A stretch of DNA of 64,000 nucleotides. Origin: Antedon mediterranea (Eukaryota > Echinodermata > Crinoidea > Comatulida > Antedonidae). The notes below the pieces were generated by a model. It was not told where the DNA came from and did no database searches. It saw only the letters and a program-made list of their open reading frames with translations. Location: positions 3,420,922-3,484,921 of the forward strand of contig NC_092678.1 in assembly GCF_964355755.1 (NCBI RefSeq), in the 5' to 3' direction. This document shows, piece after piece, positions 1 through 14,700 of this stretch (position 1 is its first letter; each line of letters opens with the position of its first letter). Position numbers and translations under genes: made by a program.

Positions 1-819
1 TCCAAGGCGTAGACCATCTCGTAGGTATGCTTCCATGTCCGCGTAATCCCACAAGCGTATACCACCGCACTAGGTAAAAATAAAATAGATTATTATATTA
101 TATTTTTATTAAAACAAAAGTTATATTTAAAAAAAAATCTGAAATTTGAAAAGAGGCATTATCTTAATTTTCTCCTATAATATCTCAATGAGCTTGCTTC
201 TACTGAAAAAAAAAACCACCAAACTTATTAATTAATTGTAAAATGATGCAAATAACCAAAAACAATTAAAATTTACCGCCTGTCCCCGGTTTGTTCGCCA
301 TATAAATGCACCAAGAAGACAATTTGTTCGCTTTCCTAACTGCATAAAAATGCCTTCATGTTCGTCAAAATCTACTTTGTCTTTTAACAAAAACAATTTT
401 AATTCTTCAAGAAGTCCTGGATGCGAAACTTTCACCGCCTTTTCTTCGGGATCAAATACTAAATACAGACGTCTGATATTTTCAGCTTTTAAATAGTCAA
501 TGAAATTCTGAGGAGATAACTTCAATAAAGACGTTTTGGAAGAGGCTGACCCTGTATTAGCAACTAGAGGGGTTGTTAAGAATGTCCGATGGCTGGATAG
601 AGGCCAGGCCGCAGCACTACCACCACGAAGAGCTCCACGACCGGTTTCATCCTGCCGGTTTTTGTGGAGGAACACTGACTGCCGCTTGTTGAATCGATGG
701 CCTTCGTGGTTATAATTAAAAGAGTTGCATGCAATATTACGAACGTTTAGATTCAATAATGTTGGTGAAATATAGCGTTTAGCAGAATATCTGAAATTAT
801 TAAGTGATAATGCCATCAT
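1..819 (-). CDS. Mitochondrial-type Glu/Leu/Phe/Val (leucine-dehydrogenase-like) dehydrogenase, 5' part
   Basis: Two exons of a gene running off the left edge. Exon 1 runs from the ATG at 819 down to 277 (181 codons) and ends at a GTAAAT donor. Exon 2 follows a TTTTTACCTAG acceptor and covers 69 to 1, still open. They join in phase 0, so GQA is followed by CGGIRLWDYADMEAYLRDGL. The segment from about residue 155 (FIWRTNRGQACGG) onward resembles the start of the catalytic domain of ELFV amino-acid dehydrogenases, where a conserved GG and R-x-W-x-Y precede an E-x-x-x-R-D-x-L-R-L helix; the nearest recalled type is leucine dehydrogenase. The first roughly 100 residues are rich in Arg, Asn and Ser with almost no acids near the start, as in a mitochondrial presequence. 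The NAD-binding domain and catalytic lysines lie outside the window. Known for the family: NAD(P)-dependent oxidative deamination of an amino acid. Substrate here is not determinable. Confidence 0.62.
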
Positions 820-880
820 TTTGGTTTACTTTCACTCTCTGAAGTTAGGCCTAACCTACCGATCCTCTCGCGAGACGACG
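820..880 (-). promoter_or_regulatory. Candidate core promoter of the dehydrogenase gene, TCTCGCGAGA motif
   Basis: The palindrome TCTCGCGAGA lies at 866-875, about 47 bp upstream of the ATG at 819. This decamer is a known positioned element of TATA-less, broadly expressed animal promoters. No TATA box is visible. A housekeeping-type promoter fits a mitochondrial enzyme. Confidence 0.5.
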
Positions 881-1276
881 AACCAGCAATATTTATAAAG
901 TGCGCCCTCTCTGGTGGACATAACTAAAAACTAGTCTTTGAGCTTGACGATACCTACTAATTACTTAGTACGTCTGGTGGTAAAAGACTACGCGGAAGTA
1001 ACTTTAAGAAAACTTTACGGTCGAATAAGTTTTGTAAATAAACTTCGATCGAGAAAATCAACAATTGTATACTGGTGGTACGCCTTAGTTTGACCAGGTT
1101 TGACAGATGTTTAAGGTAAGTATAAGAATATAAAGTCTAAATAATAACTTAACAGACGAATGCTATATGTAAGTGTATATTTAAACTTAAAAAAATTAAT
1201 TCATAGACCAAGATATTCATATACAGACCGACGATTTTCGGTCAAGAATTGAGGTAGGCTAGGGTAGCTGAATACA

Positions 1277-2263
1277 GATCACTCCGGCCGCGCTTCACTC
1301 CGGCCGCGCTTCAATCCGGCCGCGATTCATCCGGCCGCAACTATGGAGCGCCCATAGTCTTCAACCGAGACACGTTTTTTGTAGAGAATCAAAATAAACA
1401 TTTGTAATCATATTCAGTATATTTTTTCTCTTTCAGGATCACAACAACATCGCAAGTGTTTTAAATTAGGTCTAATGCTAAAACAAAATAATTTATGTGT
1501 TTTATCCAATGTAATAGGCTAGTATATTAATTGTAATGTAATTAATTATGTAATTTATTGCAATGTACCCTATATGTCATATTATTTTTATCATATATAA
1601 ATTAAAATATAAAATCATTGTAAATTGGACTGTACAAAAATGATATATTAATTCTTGATACAATTCCAGGTAACATTAATTAGACGGATATTTGATTATT
1701 TGAAATAAATTAATTAATATTGTAAATATTGTTATTAACTATAACAAACATCAATAGTAATTGATTATTTGAAATAAATTAATTAATATTTTACATATTG
1801 TTATTAATTATAATTAGTAAGTATGGGTACTGGCAAGATAAAGTGTTATAAAAATAAGGGTTTTAACTAATTTTTAATGTTAATAAATGTAAAGCTATAA
1901 AAATAAATGTACATAGAAAGAAATTAAATATTGTTATTCAAGCATTAATTAGACGGGTATTTGATTATTATTTTATTATTGAATTTAATTAAGTTAAGTT
2001 TAGTTTGAAAGAAAAAGCAGTTCCAACTTCTTTGATTGTTATTGTTAATGAAAAAAGTAAAATTGTTGCTAATAAATATTCAACTAGTTCCATTTAAATT
2101 CACCAAGAATTTGTTATAACACTGAACAGTATAGAAAACGTAGATATGGGCGCTCCATACTAACGGCCCCTTTGCACAGGAAGTCGAATTGAATAGCGGC
2201 CGGAGTGCATAACATCGCGCTAAACTGATACGGCGGCCGGAGTGAAGCGCGGCCGGAGTGATC
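1277..2263. mobile_element. Non-autonomous DNA transposon with GC-rich inverted ends (~990 bp)
   Basis: The left end (1277 onward) and the reverse complement of the right end (to 2263) share GATCACTCCGGCCGCGCTTC followed by ACTCCGGCCGC. The CTCCGGCCGC motif recurs three to four times at each end. A second inverted pair, TATGGAGCGCCCAT near 1342 and its complement near 2145, extends the termini inward. The core is very AT-rich, has no long reading frame, and contains internal repeats of TTTGATTATTTGAAATAAAT. No target-site duplication could be identified. It sits between the dehydrogenase promoter and the plexin gene. Confidence 0.6.
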
Positions 2264-2336
2264 GGCTACCGGCTAGCTTCACCATCATGTGCGACTCCTT
2301 CCTCCTCCATCACTACTAGTCCTAGTGGCACATTAC

Positions 2337-2370
2337 CAGGGAGGTATAAAAATATTTTTATACCTCCCTG
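2337..2370. repeat. Perfect 34-bp palindrome
   Basis: Two 17-nt arms (CAGGGAGGTATAAAAAT and its exact complement) meet without a spacer. It lies in the plexin 5' region and could extrude as a cruciform or form an RNA hairpin. It may be an insertion scar or a very short foldback element. Confidence 0.7.
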
Positions 2371-2723
2371 CTATTACCACTGTACTACAAAAAATACAAT
2401 TCTGTGTGTAGGCTAGGTTGAGTAATACAATTTAGAATGCCCTCGTTTAACGTTTGACTTAAAAAATTAGTAAAATTCTATTTTATTATGAAAAATTCAA
2501 CATCACTTTTTAAAATTATTTTTAAATGCTCGTTCTACGTTATTACTGTTAATGAAAAATTATTAGGGTTATTATGAATGTTGTTGCCAAGGTTACAAAA
2601 ACTTTCTGCCAGCTACACTTCTGTTAAATGAATTAAATATCCAACAAAGTATTTCTTAACTGTTTTGTTGTCTCCAATTTTCATAAAAATTTCACAATTC
2701 TATTTAAATCTATTTGTTTTCAG

Positions 2724-5700
2724 AATATATCATGTGCCAAAGATTAAAGAGGATACATTTTATTTGATTAAAGACAGAATGGATCTATTAAGAACCACTT
2801 GTTTATATAAGCTAAGCTTTGCGTTACTAGTGTTATGGTTGCAGACACTATCCATACAAAGTGAGACTTTATCAGCCTACCTTTTAAATCAGTTCACGCC
2901 ATCCTCTCCAGTCAGTTTGCAACATATCGCAATCCACAATCGCACACGAGATGTCTACGTTGCCGCAAACAACAAGGTGTTCAGATTGTCAGATGATCTT
3001 ACGTTATTAAATAGCAATTCGACTTGTGATGAATCGGATGACTGCGTTAATGTCAACAAGGTTCTCGTTATCGATTATGAAAACGATAGATTGATAACAT
3101 GTGGAGGGGGTAACATGGGAAAATGTGAAGCATGCAACTTAATTGATTTTCAATATTTGTTTACATCTGCCGAGCAAGTCGTTGGTACCGAAGATTTATC
3201 AGCTGTGGGATTTATAGCTCCGGCCCATTCCGGTAGCGCATTATACACAGCGTCGCGCGATGATGGTGATGAAACATTCTCTTTTATTTCACGAAGGGAG
3301 TTATCCGATCTTACACCTGTAACACCAAGAAATGAAAATAGAATGCAAGTAGCAAGTGGCTATTATTTAAATATGTTACAATATGTCTCTGGTTTTTCTT
3401 ATGATGGATTCAGTTATTTCGTATCAAATAGACAAGATTCATTGATCACAGATGTTACATCTAGACTCAGTCGTGTTTGTGAAAGTGAAACAAACCTGTA
3501 TACATTTTCAGAAGTTCATTTGAAATGCAATGGATATGAATATGTCCGAAGTGTGTCTGTTGGTACCATAGGAAAACACCTTTCAGAATCATTAGGCCTT
3601 CAAGTTGGAGATAATGTTCTATTTGGAATTTTTTCAAGGAGCTCTACTAGTTTAGAATCTGCTCTTTGTATTTTCAATTGGATTGATATTAACCAAGCAT
3701 TTCGAAATGCCTTAAAAGGTTGCATTATACAGCCAAAGAATGATGATAATAAGTTACTGTATGCTAGTGGTTCTTTATGTACAGGTGGTGTAAGTATTTT
3801 TATTTTAAAGTTTTGAAATAACACAGAAAAATTAATATTAAAACAGTTGACTATGGTTTCCTGTTGGTTACTTAAGAAATATAAAAGTAGAGTTCCTGTG
3901 ATCACACACAAAAATATTATCTTTTCTGATACAGTATTAAAATAAATTTGTTTTTTTATCAGGTTGAATCTTTGAGTGATGCTCAAATAGACCGTTACCA
4001 ATGCGATTATGATTCTACATTTTATAAATACTCACAAGGCCTCATATCAGAAGCAGCTGCAGCTGATCCTGTATTACAGTTACCAAATCACAATCTCACA
4101 GCCATCACTACAGTAGTGGAACAGAACCACACGATAGCATTTCTAGGAACTGCCAGTGGAGAATTGCTAAAGGTAAGAACAAATGATGGTACGAAAAATA
4201 TTGGCAACATCAAGGATGATAATAAATAAATATGCCAATCAAAATGAAATATTTCTAAATTAACAAGCTTATATTTTTAATGAACACGTACAGGCACAGA
4301 TTGTTGACACTGCTACATCACGTGTATATGAAACCATTCCCTTGGATGATAAACCTGTGAAGCCTGACATAGTCATCAGCGACAACCTTGCGCATATTAC
4401 AGTACTGACGGAACAAACGGTGAGAGTAAAGAATTAAACTGCATTGCTAATGAACATAAAAGGTAACGAACAAGTTACAAGGAATTGTTTATTGTATATA
4501 GGCGTACAGTACTGGCGAACTCAAAAGTAGCAGAAACAGTAAGGAAAGAACTTAGATTACGAACAAACAAAGGAAGAAATTATTAGTTAAGATTTTGAAA
4601 AAACTCAAGAATTAAGATGGCCTAATAAATTTTCTCAACTAATATACGTTACTCCACAGCACTATAAAAATCTTTAGCCTTGTACTATGTTTGACCTTAG
4701 TACTGAATATTTATTTGTTATTTTAGGTTTTAAAGTTACGTGTGGAGAATTGTTCTCAGTATACTACATGCGATGAGTGCATTGGACCAAATTCCGGCAG
4801 CGATGGTGACCCGTATTGCGGATGGTGTACTCTGGAAAAAAAGTAATAATTTTAGCACATAAGCTCATATTAACAATTTTGGATTGTGGAAACAAGATGG
4901 GGAGAATGATATTTTGTTGCAAATCAGAATAATTTTATGATCTCTTTCATAAAGTAGACAAGGGCGGCCCAATCAAAGCTTCACCCTCCACCCCTCTCCC
5001 CAGTAATAAAAACTATTTACATATTAACAATTTTGGATTGTGGAAACAAGATGAGGAGGATGATATTTTGTTGCAAATCAGAATAGTTTCATGATCTCTT
5101 TCATAAAGTAGACAAGGGCGGCCCAATCAAAGCTTCACCCTCCACCCCTCTCCCCAGTAATAAAAACTATTTAAATTGATATATTCATTTTCTTTACAAT
5201 TATTTTCAGGTGTAGTCGCCAACAAGATTGCGCAACAACATGGCTTCCATACAACAACGCTGTTTGTGCTGAAATCTTATCCGTAGAGCCACCTGCTCTT
5301 CTTGACACACAAGCTAGCCAAACTGTAAGTGTCCAAAATACTACAAAGAATGCATACATGCATTAATGGAAAATATTGTTAAGCCTAATATTAATAAATC
5401 ATGAACAATAAAGTGGTATCATATAGAATTTTTAATTTTTCGTAAGTCCAACCAGAGACTTGGAAAGTCTGTATTTTAACAACACAATGTACAGTATGCT
5501 TTCCAGTGCAATTGGATAAACCAATCTGTTGTATTATTTTTATCTTGATATTGTTTGACTAATCATTACATTATTCGTGTTCATGTTTGATTTTAGATAA
5601 CTTTAGATATACAGGAACTTCCTCCACTTACTGATGGCTCAAGTTATAGATGTGATTTTGACAAGGGCGCGTTTGAGTCGGAACTCGTAGTTGGGACGAC

Positions 5701-8700
5701 CACCACGTGTTTATCACCTTCATTAGATAAAATACCAAACATACCTACTGATGAAGGTAAAAAAAAAGATTTTTAAGTAAAAACACCATGCCGCAAAATA
5801 TAATTTATTAAAGTTAACAAAATAAGTTCATATCATCATGATAGTTTGTTTGTATATATATTAGATTTTGTTTTGTGCCTATATTATTATAATATTTTAC
5901 GTATGTTGACATGTTTCTATGACAATTCTATTTAGTTTTAAATACCTGTATAAATATTATTTATTAAAGATTGATATGAACCCACAAAAGACAAAAAAAA
6001 AGTAAAAAAATAACCTGTGCCTGATGAAATACCAAAAGGCAGGGTAATAATAATGAAATGCTATAATCGGGCCATTTTTTTGTAACAACCATAAACAAAT
6101 AATCATTCTCACTGCACTTAATTACACATAATTCTGTACATGTCAACAGCAGACAATATTTAATGAAAAATAAAAGCCTATTTGTGTAATCCAATGAACA
6201 AACATAGCCAATTTTTAAAACTATTAATTTATTTTTAACAAATATATTTTTAAAATTTCAGAATTCATTACAATTGAACTTGCTGTATATTCTTCAGAAA
6301 CGAGAATTAATTTTTTAGAAACCGAATTTGTGTATTACAATTGTGGTAGATTTTCGACGTAAGTACAACAACTCATGAGAAAAAAAGAAAAAAACAGGGA
6401 TGGTGGGGGTAGGGACACACACCAGGTTAAGAGATTCAACCATATGATAGACACAATTTGTGAAATAGTATAACATAAAGAATTTAAGAGATATAAACAA
6501 ATTGATTTAGTGTTAGTATGAATAGACAAATACAAATTTAGATTAGAATGAATAATTTATTGATAGTGAACAGGATATAAATCTGTATGGAGAAAGGATA
6601 AACAAACTCTATTGAAAAAGCCACAAAGGATTATGAGTAATGCTTTAATTGTTGGACTGATAGCAACAATTATAAGGAAACCATTCAATTGAAAACATGT
6701 AATTCAACTGTAAACTGCACAACTATCCTATTATTAAATGTCAATGATAAAGATCTCATGGCAAATTTTAGGTCCTGTCCTGTTTGTATTGTAATTTGCA
6801 AAATTATGAAGGGGGTCCCTGGGGCTGGCTTGGCCCAGGGGCTGGCTTGGCCCCGCCCCTTTGAGTCACGTATGATTGTTAGTATAAAAGGTAGCAAAAT
6901 TGGTTTTTAAAGGTGGAATTTAAGTTTAAGAATGTAGAGAGTGTGTGTAAAACAAATAACTGAAACTAACATCCAGAAGTTGTTTAAAAGTGGCTGAAAA
7001 CCACCCTATGTTTAAAAAACAATTTCTACTCAGATGGTAGACTGACCACTGCATTTATTATCATTAGACCTATACTTAAGATTTCTCACAATTATATTCA
7101 CTAAAATATTTATTTCTGTTGCAGAAACAGATGTTAAGTAGGTTGATGCAGCAAAGTGATATTAAATTTTCAGGAAACTCTTCTATTTCATTATCATAAT
7201 GATAAAAAGCATTTTTAATGTGCCATATATCCGATATAATTTCTCATATATAGTAGTACAGTGTAATAAAATAACATGTTAAATAGAACTGTAACTTCCT
7301 CATATTCTGCTTATATAAATAGGGTGATGATGATCTTTGAAATTCACCTCTATGACTTCACAATCATTTTTTAGTACCCATATGCTTCCTTGTTTGTATA
7401 CAGTAATACTATTTCCTGGTAGTACTCCGACCAGTTTAATCCACTACTAACCGGGTCAAAAAATGGTATTCTAATACATTCAGTTCTAGAAAATTTTATT
7501 GGTGTATTTTATATGAAACTTTAAATTAAATGACAATTAAGTTTGGAATGATCGACATTAATGAGGTTTTGGATATTAATTAAGTTTCTGAATAATTGGA
7601 TATTATTAATGCTCTATTGTATGGTTAGAATTACGCATAAAAAGAACAAAAAAAGGAAAATTCTGGAAAAAACAAACAAATATTGTTTACTTTACTGTCC
7701 TGTTTCTCAATTAATATATTATTATCCTCTTCCTTTATTTTTTCATTTCTTTCAAATTTAAATTCAAATTTATTTCCTTTCTTTTTTCTTATAAAATAAA
7801 ATTATAATATTAATAGTATTGGCATTTTTACCATAGAAAGAAGAAGCTAGAAAAAGTACATATCAAGTCCATCCCTATAACATAACAATAGTTACAATAT
7901 TGTAATAATAATAATTTTTTTTATTACTTTAGAATTTTATTAATCTTCTTTGTGATCTATTTGATATAGGCATCACCTCAGTAAAGCTATACATACAGGG
8001 TAGCTGTGAAGATAATCTAATTCAGCTTCAGGCTATTGTAGCACCTAACTACTCTAATTTTTCAATCTATATATTCAATAAATCATTGTATTTCATGGCT
8101 ATAGAAAAAGAAAATCAAGTGCTTTTAGATTTTTTGTTTTAAAAAATGTATAAACTTTCCCGATACCACATTGCACAATATTTTTAATCACTACTTCCGT
8201 TTACTTTTAACGTCGTCACGTAGACTATTTATTTGTAATCTCTACAATAGAATTAGGATCTTTGTCATATGTTGTTGAACATTATTTCTCCATATGGTTC
8301 CTGGTTTAACACCATTTGTTTCAATATATTTAATCTTTTGTAGGTCATATAACTATGAGGAAACATTTAAACTTATATATTTCTGTTCATTACAAACTGC
8401 TTTTTTAAAATCATCTAGAATAGGCCTAATTATGTTATTCTAACTTAGTTTCGATATTTTTTAGAAGCGTCGATCCTCTCTTTTTTGTTATTAAGTTTTA
8501 TTTTAAAATTATATAAACTTCTTTTTACTGTTTTATTCTAATTTAAAAAAAGATCAATAAAACTATTTTTCTCATGTTAAAACACTTTTTACACGAATTT
8601 ATTTAACACATTTTTGTATTTTTAAAACACAGATGCTCTGAATGTGTTAAGGGGTGGGAAGCATGTAGATGGTGTGTTGAAGATAATGTGTGCACTGATG

Positions 8701-11700
8701 CGGAACAATGTAGCGACCCCGATACAACTTTATTTGTGAAACAGGTAAAGTGGTATAGGAATCATGACAAAATCAGAAATTGATGTTTGTAAATGTATAT
8801 AAAATTAGTTATATCAAACCAATTACAAATTACGAAGTTTTTCATGAAAGGAGAAAAGAATTGTTAAGAAAGTACTTACCATCTATTTTCATAATTTGTA
8901 GTACCATTGATTTGATATAAAGAATTTTATACACATAAATTGATGTAGTGCCAAAGAAATATCACATTGGTGTGCTAATTTTCATGTTACCAATCGCTCC
9001 TTCCAGTATGCTCTTTCAAAATGATACAAAACATGCAAAAACACATCAGAAAGGGATCCTAAATGTAACGTTTGGTTCTTTTGATAAAATTGACCAATTA
9101 TCAAGCCCCATCCATGTGTTTAACTTGTTTTGTTTTCAGCATACCTCTGTTAATTAAAGCATTTTTATTCAAGGAAATGTTTCATCATTAAGTTATCTGC
9201 CTGTATTTACAAAGAAGAATTTTACTCTAACGTGTCAATAACCTAAAACTTTTACAATAGGAGATTTTTTTTCCTTTGTAAAAAATTTATACAGTTTATG
9301 TGCACATGTTTCATGTGAATATTTCCCTTATTTAGAACTTGTTTGCATTACCACAAATAATTTGTTTAATACGGTTGTAAACATCCTATATTTTAAATTG
9401 CCTTTTGTTTTTTTATCTGTAGAATCAAACTGAATGCCCTCAGATAATTTCCGTTGGTGTCAGTGAATTGGTTCCTGTCAACTTCCTTAGGGAGATTGTC
9501 ATTCCAACACGGAATGTACCACAAGGAAAGGTAGTGATATATTTCTTGCCAATTTCTAAAGTATGCAAAATTATTATCAAAAACATTTCTTAAGCTTTGT
9601 CTACAGTATCTCTATCACTAAACAAGTTTGACAATAAAAGTGTGATGTGCCCATATATGGCAGTGATATGATGTCATCGTGTTCATGAGCACATCAAATT
9701 TATTTGTCATATAAAGTTCGATTGTAGATAGAGCTTTACATTGTGTGTGTTTTGTAAAGAATGTGATTGTTTTCCCGATTCTGCACTTTTGCCCCTATTT
9801 CAAAATCTTATATCTGCCACTGATAACTCAGTTCGAACTGTAATAATAACAAATCAAATTAAACTGGTCATATTTAAATTTATTTCTAAATTTACTTCTA
9901 ATATTTATATTTAATTCATGGCGGACATGTTTTTCTTTTGTTATTACATCTTGAGCTTCTTTCTGTTAATCTTATTTTATTACTAAATTGTGATGTCACT
10001 TTTGGATCTTTCTCAATCTGTTACTAATACTGTTTAAAATTCAAGAATGGTTATCTTTTGTAAAATAATACAAGTCTAACTCCAATAAAGAGGCAGAACA
10101 CATCTATTTTCTTGCATAATGTCAATATAAAGTCAACTTAAAGCAAGTTTTTTTTCCTTAAATTTGACATCCTTAGTTGTACTATTTTAAGTTTTCTTTA
10201 TGTGAGGAAAAATGTGATGTGCCCATATATAGACATGATGATGTCATATCACTACCATATTTTGGCATATCACTACCATATTTGGACACACGTTTTCTGT
10301 CAAAATATTTTTTTATAGTGTAGACAGAGCTTAACACACTAATTACTTATTTGTTAATGTTTCCCTCAGACTTATGAATGTATCTTTGAGATTGAAGGAA
10401 AAATTGAGTCAGTTTCAGCTACACTAGATGAAAGTAATATTACCTGTGGCGCGTTTAAGGTAAGAATTAACTACACAAACTCTTGCAAAACTATGTTTTT
10501 GATTCCTATTTACTATTGAATAAGATCAATTACAATCAAGCAGGTTTGGTATGTGTACGTGTGTGTACAATACATGCAAATTTGTATGTAATAATATGTA
10601 CATTTCTTATTTATCCATCATTTCTTTTTATTAGATTTCCTTTCTTTGCTTTGATATTTACTCTGTTTTTTTCAATCCATTTGTCCTTAAGTTTAGGAAA
10701 ATTTCACCCTTGTTCTACAGAGATATTGTAGGTAGATTGTAGACTATAGATGTTATTACCTATGTATGTATTTCTCATCTTAGTATAATTTCATCGCTGA
10801 CGTTGACAAGATAAGTATCGAGATGCAAGTACAATGGAGTAGTAATGTCATTGACCAAGAATATGAATGTAAGTCAAACATTAAATGTGATTATTTCTTT
10901 TTGTCAAAATCTACAAAAAAAAAAATGTCTTTTAGAGTATCATACTTTATACATCCTGAAATCTTTTAACTCCCTCAACGTTTTGTTGTCTGTGAAACAT
11001 GTTTATTTATAGGTAGACCAAACCCAGTACCATTTTTAATTGTGATCATGCAGGAAATTACCTCACGACGAAATCTTTTAACTCCCTCAACGTTTTGTTT
11101 TGAAATATGTTTATTTAATTTTTTAATTTAGTGGATTTGTACAAATGTTCAGTGAATCGACCTGACTGCAGCCGATGCATGTCAAAGGTTATCACTCCCT
11201 CGATGTATGAGTGTGTATGGTGCGATACTTCCTGTGCATACACTGGCACTTGTAACAATGCAGTTGATGTTTGCGGACCACCAGAAATAAGAAATGTAAG
11301 TTCCCAGTTACAAATTCAGAATGAATTAATCGCTACATATATCTTGGCTACTTTGGTAAATCCTTTAAAAGAACATAAATTTCATTTTAGTCTAAAGAAT
11401 AGAGAGACTTATCCTATAAAAGCAGTAGTGTAACGGCTATGAGCGCTCACTGGCTAAACCCACCCAAGGGGCCCAGAGCATGAGCAGCCCAGTGTTGAAG
11501 GGCCCTTGCGTTGCACCACTTCCTATAAGATCTTATTGGAAGTGGAAGAGGTGCAGATTTAAGGTAGAATCTTCTTTTTTTCTGGTATTGTCTATAACTT
11601 GCTTATTTATATATGTATACAAAATTAATTATTGATCTGGGCATGTGCATTTTTTTGGCAGATCATACCACCAACTATTGCATTTGATGTAGGCATGGCA

Positions 11701-14700
11701 ACGACCCATGATATAATCAAAGTGTCTGCATACAATCTTGGACTTAACGAAAGCAACGTTTTGAGCATCAATGTTAACGAAAAACCATGTGACATCATCA
11801 GTGGTTCTTTTAATTTATATGATCAAAGGTATTATACATGAACTAATAAGTTTATATTGCACTAGAATATACCACAGTGCAATGTTGCACTTGTAATAGA
11901 GTATCCCACAATGCAATGTTGCCCTTGTAATAGAGTATCCCACAATGCATGGTTGCACTTGTAATAGAATATCCCACAATGTAATGTTTGAAAAAGAGTA
12001 TCCCACAATGCAATGTACATGATAGACATCTGCAATAAGCTTTTGCTCACTGTATAGATTGCAAATAAGATAGTTATTGTATTTTTTCTCTCTAGTATAA
12101 TGTGCGAGGCACCCAAATGCACAATTGACGAATGTACAGATGTTGGAGTGGTAATTATCTCTGAAGCGGGCAACAGCACTATCTCCAATAAGTTGTCTTA
12201 CCAGGTAGATTAAAAAAAATTTTCAGTGATGTATCTACAGTAATACTGTTTTACATACAGTTCCGATAATGGAAATAGTGTATGGTACCTATGTATAAAT
12301 GCTATTTACACATTTCCAAAGAGTGAAAGTTAATTGAGTACGAACAGATGCCTTCAGAAACATTTGTGACTAAAACACAGGTTGGAATAGCTTCTGGTAC
12401 TATCCCAAAGGCATGCTGTCACACATCAATATTGTAAAACTATGTGCCATGTAGTAGTTTTAATCAGTCTTTAAATTTAATTTTCATTTACAGAACCCAG
12501 AAATAACCAATTTCACACCAGAACTTGGAATACAAGCAGGAGGAACCACTGTTAACATTAATGGAAAACTATTAGGAACAGGTTCACATAGAAGTGTCAA
12601 AATAGGGGAAGCCGACTGTATTATTACTAGGTTTGTATACAATTATAGAGTCTAAGTGAAAGCTACACTAGCTTGACAAAGACAAACATTTTTTTTCTCA
12701 CATAAAGTTTCATAGTGTAGACAGGGCTTTACTGAGATTTACATCAGGATTGTCAGTGGTGCAGGTTTAAGAAATCATTCATTCATTCATTCTCATAAGC
12801 TTAAGTTCATTCACTATATACAAAACCACAACTGACAAAGTTGATCAGCTGTACAAAAAAAATTGAAAGTAATAAGTTTACCTATTATTATTGTTATTAC
12901 AAATACATTTCTTAATTGTTTTTAGTGAGACTGATACAACCATTATTTGTAGTACTACTGAATCTGCTAGTGAAGGGAGAGCCAATGTTACTGTATACTT
13001 TGGAAACACAACCAGGAAATCCTCTAAAATGTTTAATATTACCGCCAATCCAATGGTTACTCTCGGTCTTTCAAAAAAAAGTATATGCTCGTAAGTAACA
13101 GTTTTAGTAATATGAAACTAATGTTTGCATTGGTAGTATTCTTGTGTTATAATTATCTTGTTAAAATGTATCTAACGAAATTTGAATTGTTATATGTGCA
13201 GAACTACCAATTCCCCCTCTGAACCAAAGTGCATTGCTTTTACTTATATTTTATTCAAAGCTTTGATTATTACTTTGGTTTGTTTATAGTGGTGGCTTAG
13301 AAGTTACAATAATAGGAGAAAATTTTGATGCAGTCCAGGATGTAACTATGGTAATTCTACAAAATATTACTGAGGTAGGATACTAATAAATTTATATTTA
13401 ATACTTATGAAGAAAAGGAAATAAAGTTGCACCCACCTTTCATATTAAACACATTGAATAAACTCTAAAGAAACACCCAGAGCTCTACTATAGTACCATT
13501 CACAACGTTGACTAGAAAACCCCAGAGAGATCCAATTCATATCAATTCTGCAACACCAGAGCTGTGCAAAAAAACTTAAATATTACCTATCTATTGCTGT
13601 GGATGGTAAATATCAATAAATGTTCTGCTGAGGGTGGTGTCCTGGTCCTCAACAACACTGGTATTTAGAGTTAGTTTCGTTTCACCGTTGCATCCCAGTA
13701 AGTAAGTAAGTAAGTAAGCAGGTGTGTCCTTGGTGCGTTTCTTGGGCTGAGTGTATCCTGGTGTTCAACCGCAGTGTTTTGAATTCCATAATTACAAGAT
13801 GCATATTAAGATAATGAATAATATCTAAACATTTTTCCAGAATTGCACGATTGAACAAAATGTAGTTGTAGTTTGTAAGACGCCACGACTACCTAGTAGA
13901 CATTGTCCAACCAGTTGTGATGAAGATGAAGCCTTTAATGCTGATATGCAAGTGTTCTTCGATGGTTACGTATACAACATGAGTACGTTCAAGTATGTAT
14001 TGGATCCAATATATTTTACATTTGATGAGTCTGAGCATTATGATGACGTCAATGATGGAACTTTGCAACTTTTGTCAAATACACTGAGTTTAAAGGTATG
14101 TTTGAAAGCTTTTTTTAGCGTTACATATTTTATTGTTTGATAAAGGTCAGGTGAAGAAAGTCAAGTAGTATTGCTCAACCAGACATGAAAAGTCATAACA
14201 CACAAACTAATTAAAATTTAAAAAATGTAATTATTCAAGCCTCACAGGGCAGCTTTGTATTATGCTTCCAGGAGCGGATCCAAAGGAATAGTCCTGGGAT
14301 TGCATTCTCCCCCTCTGACAGCTAAAATTACATTAAGAACTACTTTTTGATATTAATATAGTATTAAGAAAATCCTGGATCTGCCCCTGGCATCTACACA
14401 TAATTGAATTATTTATAAGTGTATTCTTTTAACTATTCAGAATATTTGATATTTTTATTTTATTTTATATCTTTTAGGGAAAAAATCTGAAATGTGCAGG
14501 AAATGTTGAAAATGATGTTGAGGTTAAGGTTGGAGGTGAAATTTGTAAAGTTGTGTCACTGACTGAAATAATGCTGTCATGTACAATAATTCAAAGCTCA
14601 TTTTCAAATGAGTTAGCAACTGTAAGTAAACATCAAGAATTAAACAACGACAACGACAGCAACAATTCTTTCACTCTCTAGTTGGGTGTGCTCAATATTT

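Noticed and set aside
2665-2778. Upstream methionine extending the plexin N-terminus
   Set aside because: An acceptor at 2723 cuts this stretch, and the methionine at 2779 is followed directly by a good signal peptide.
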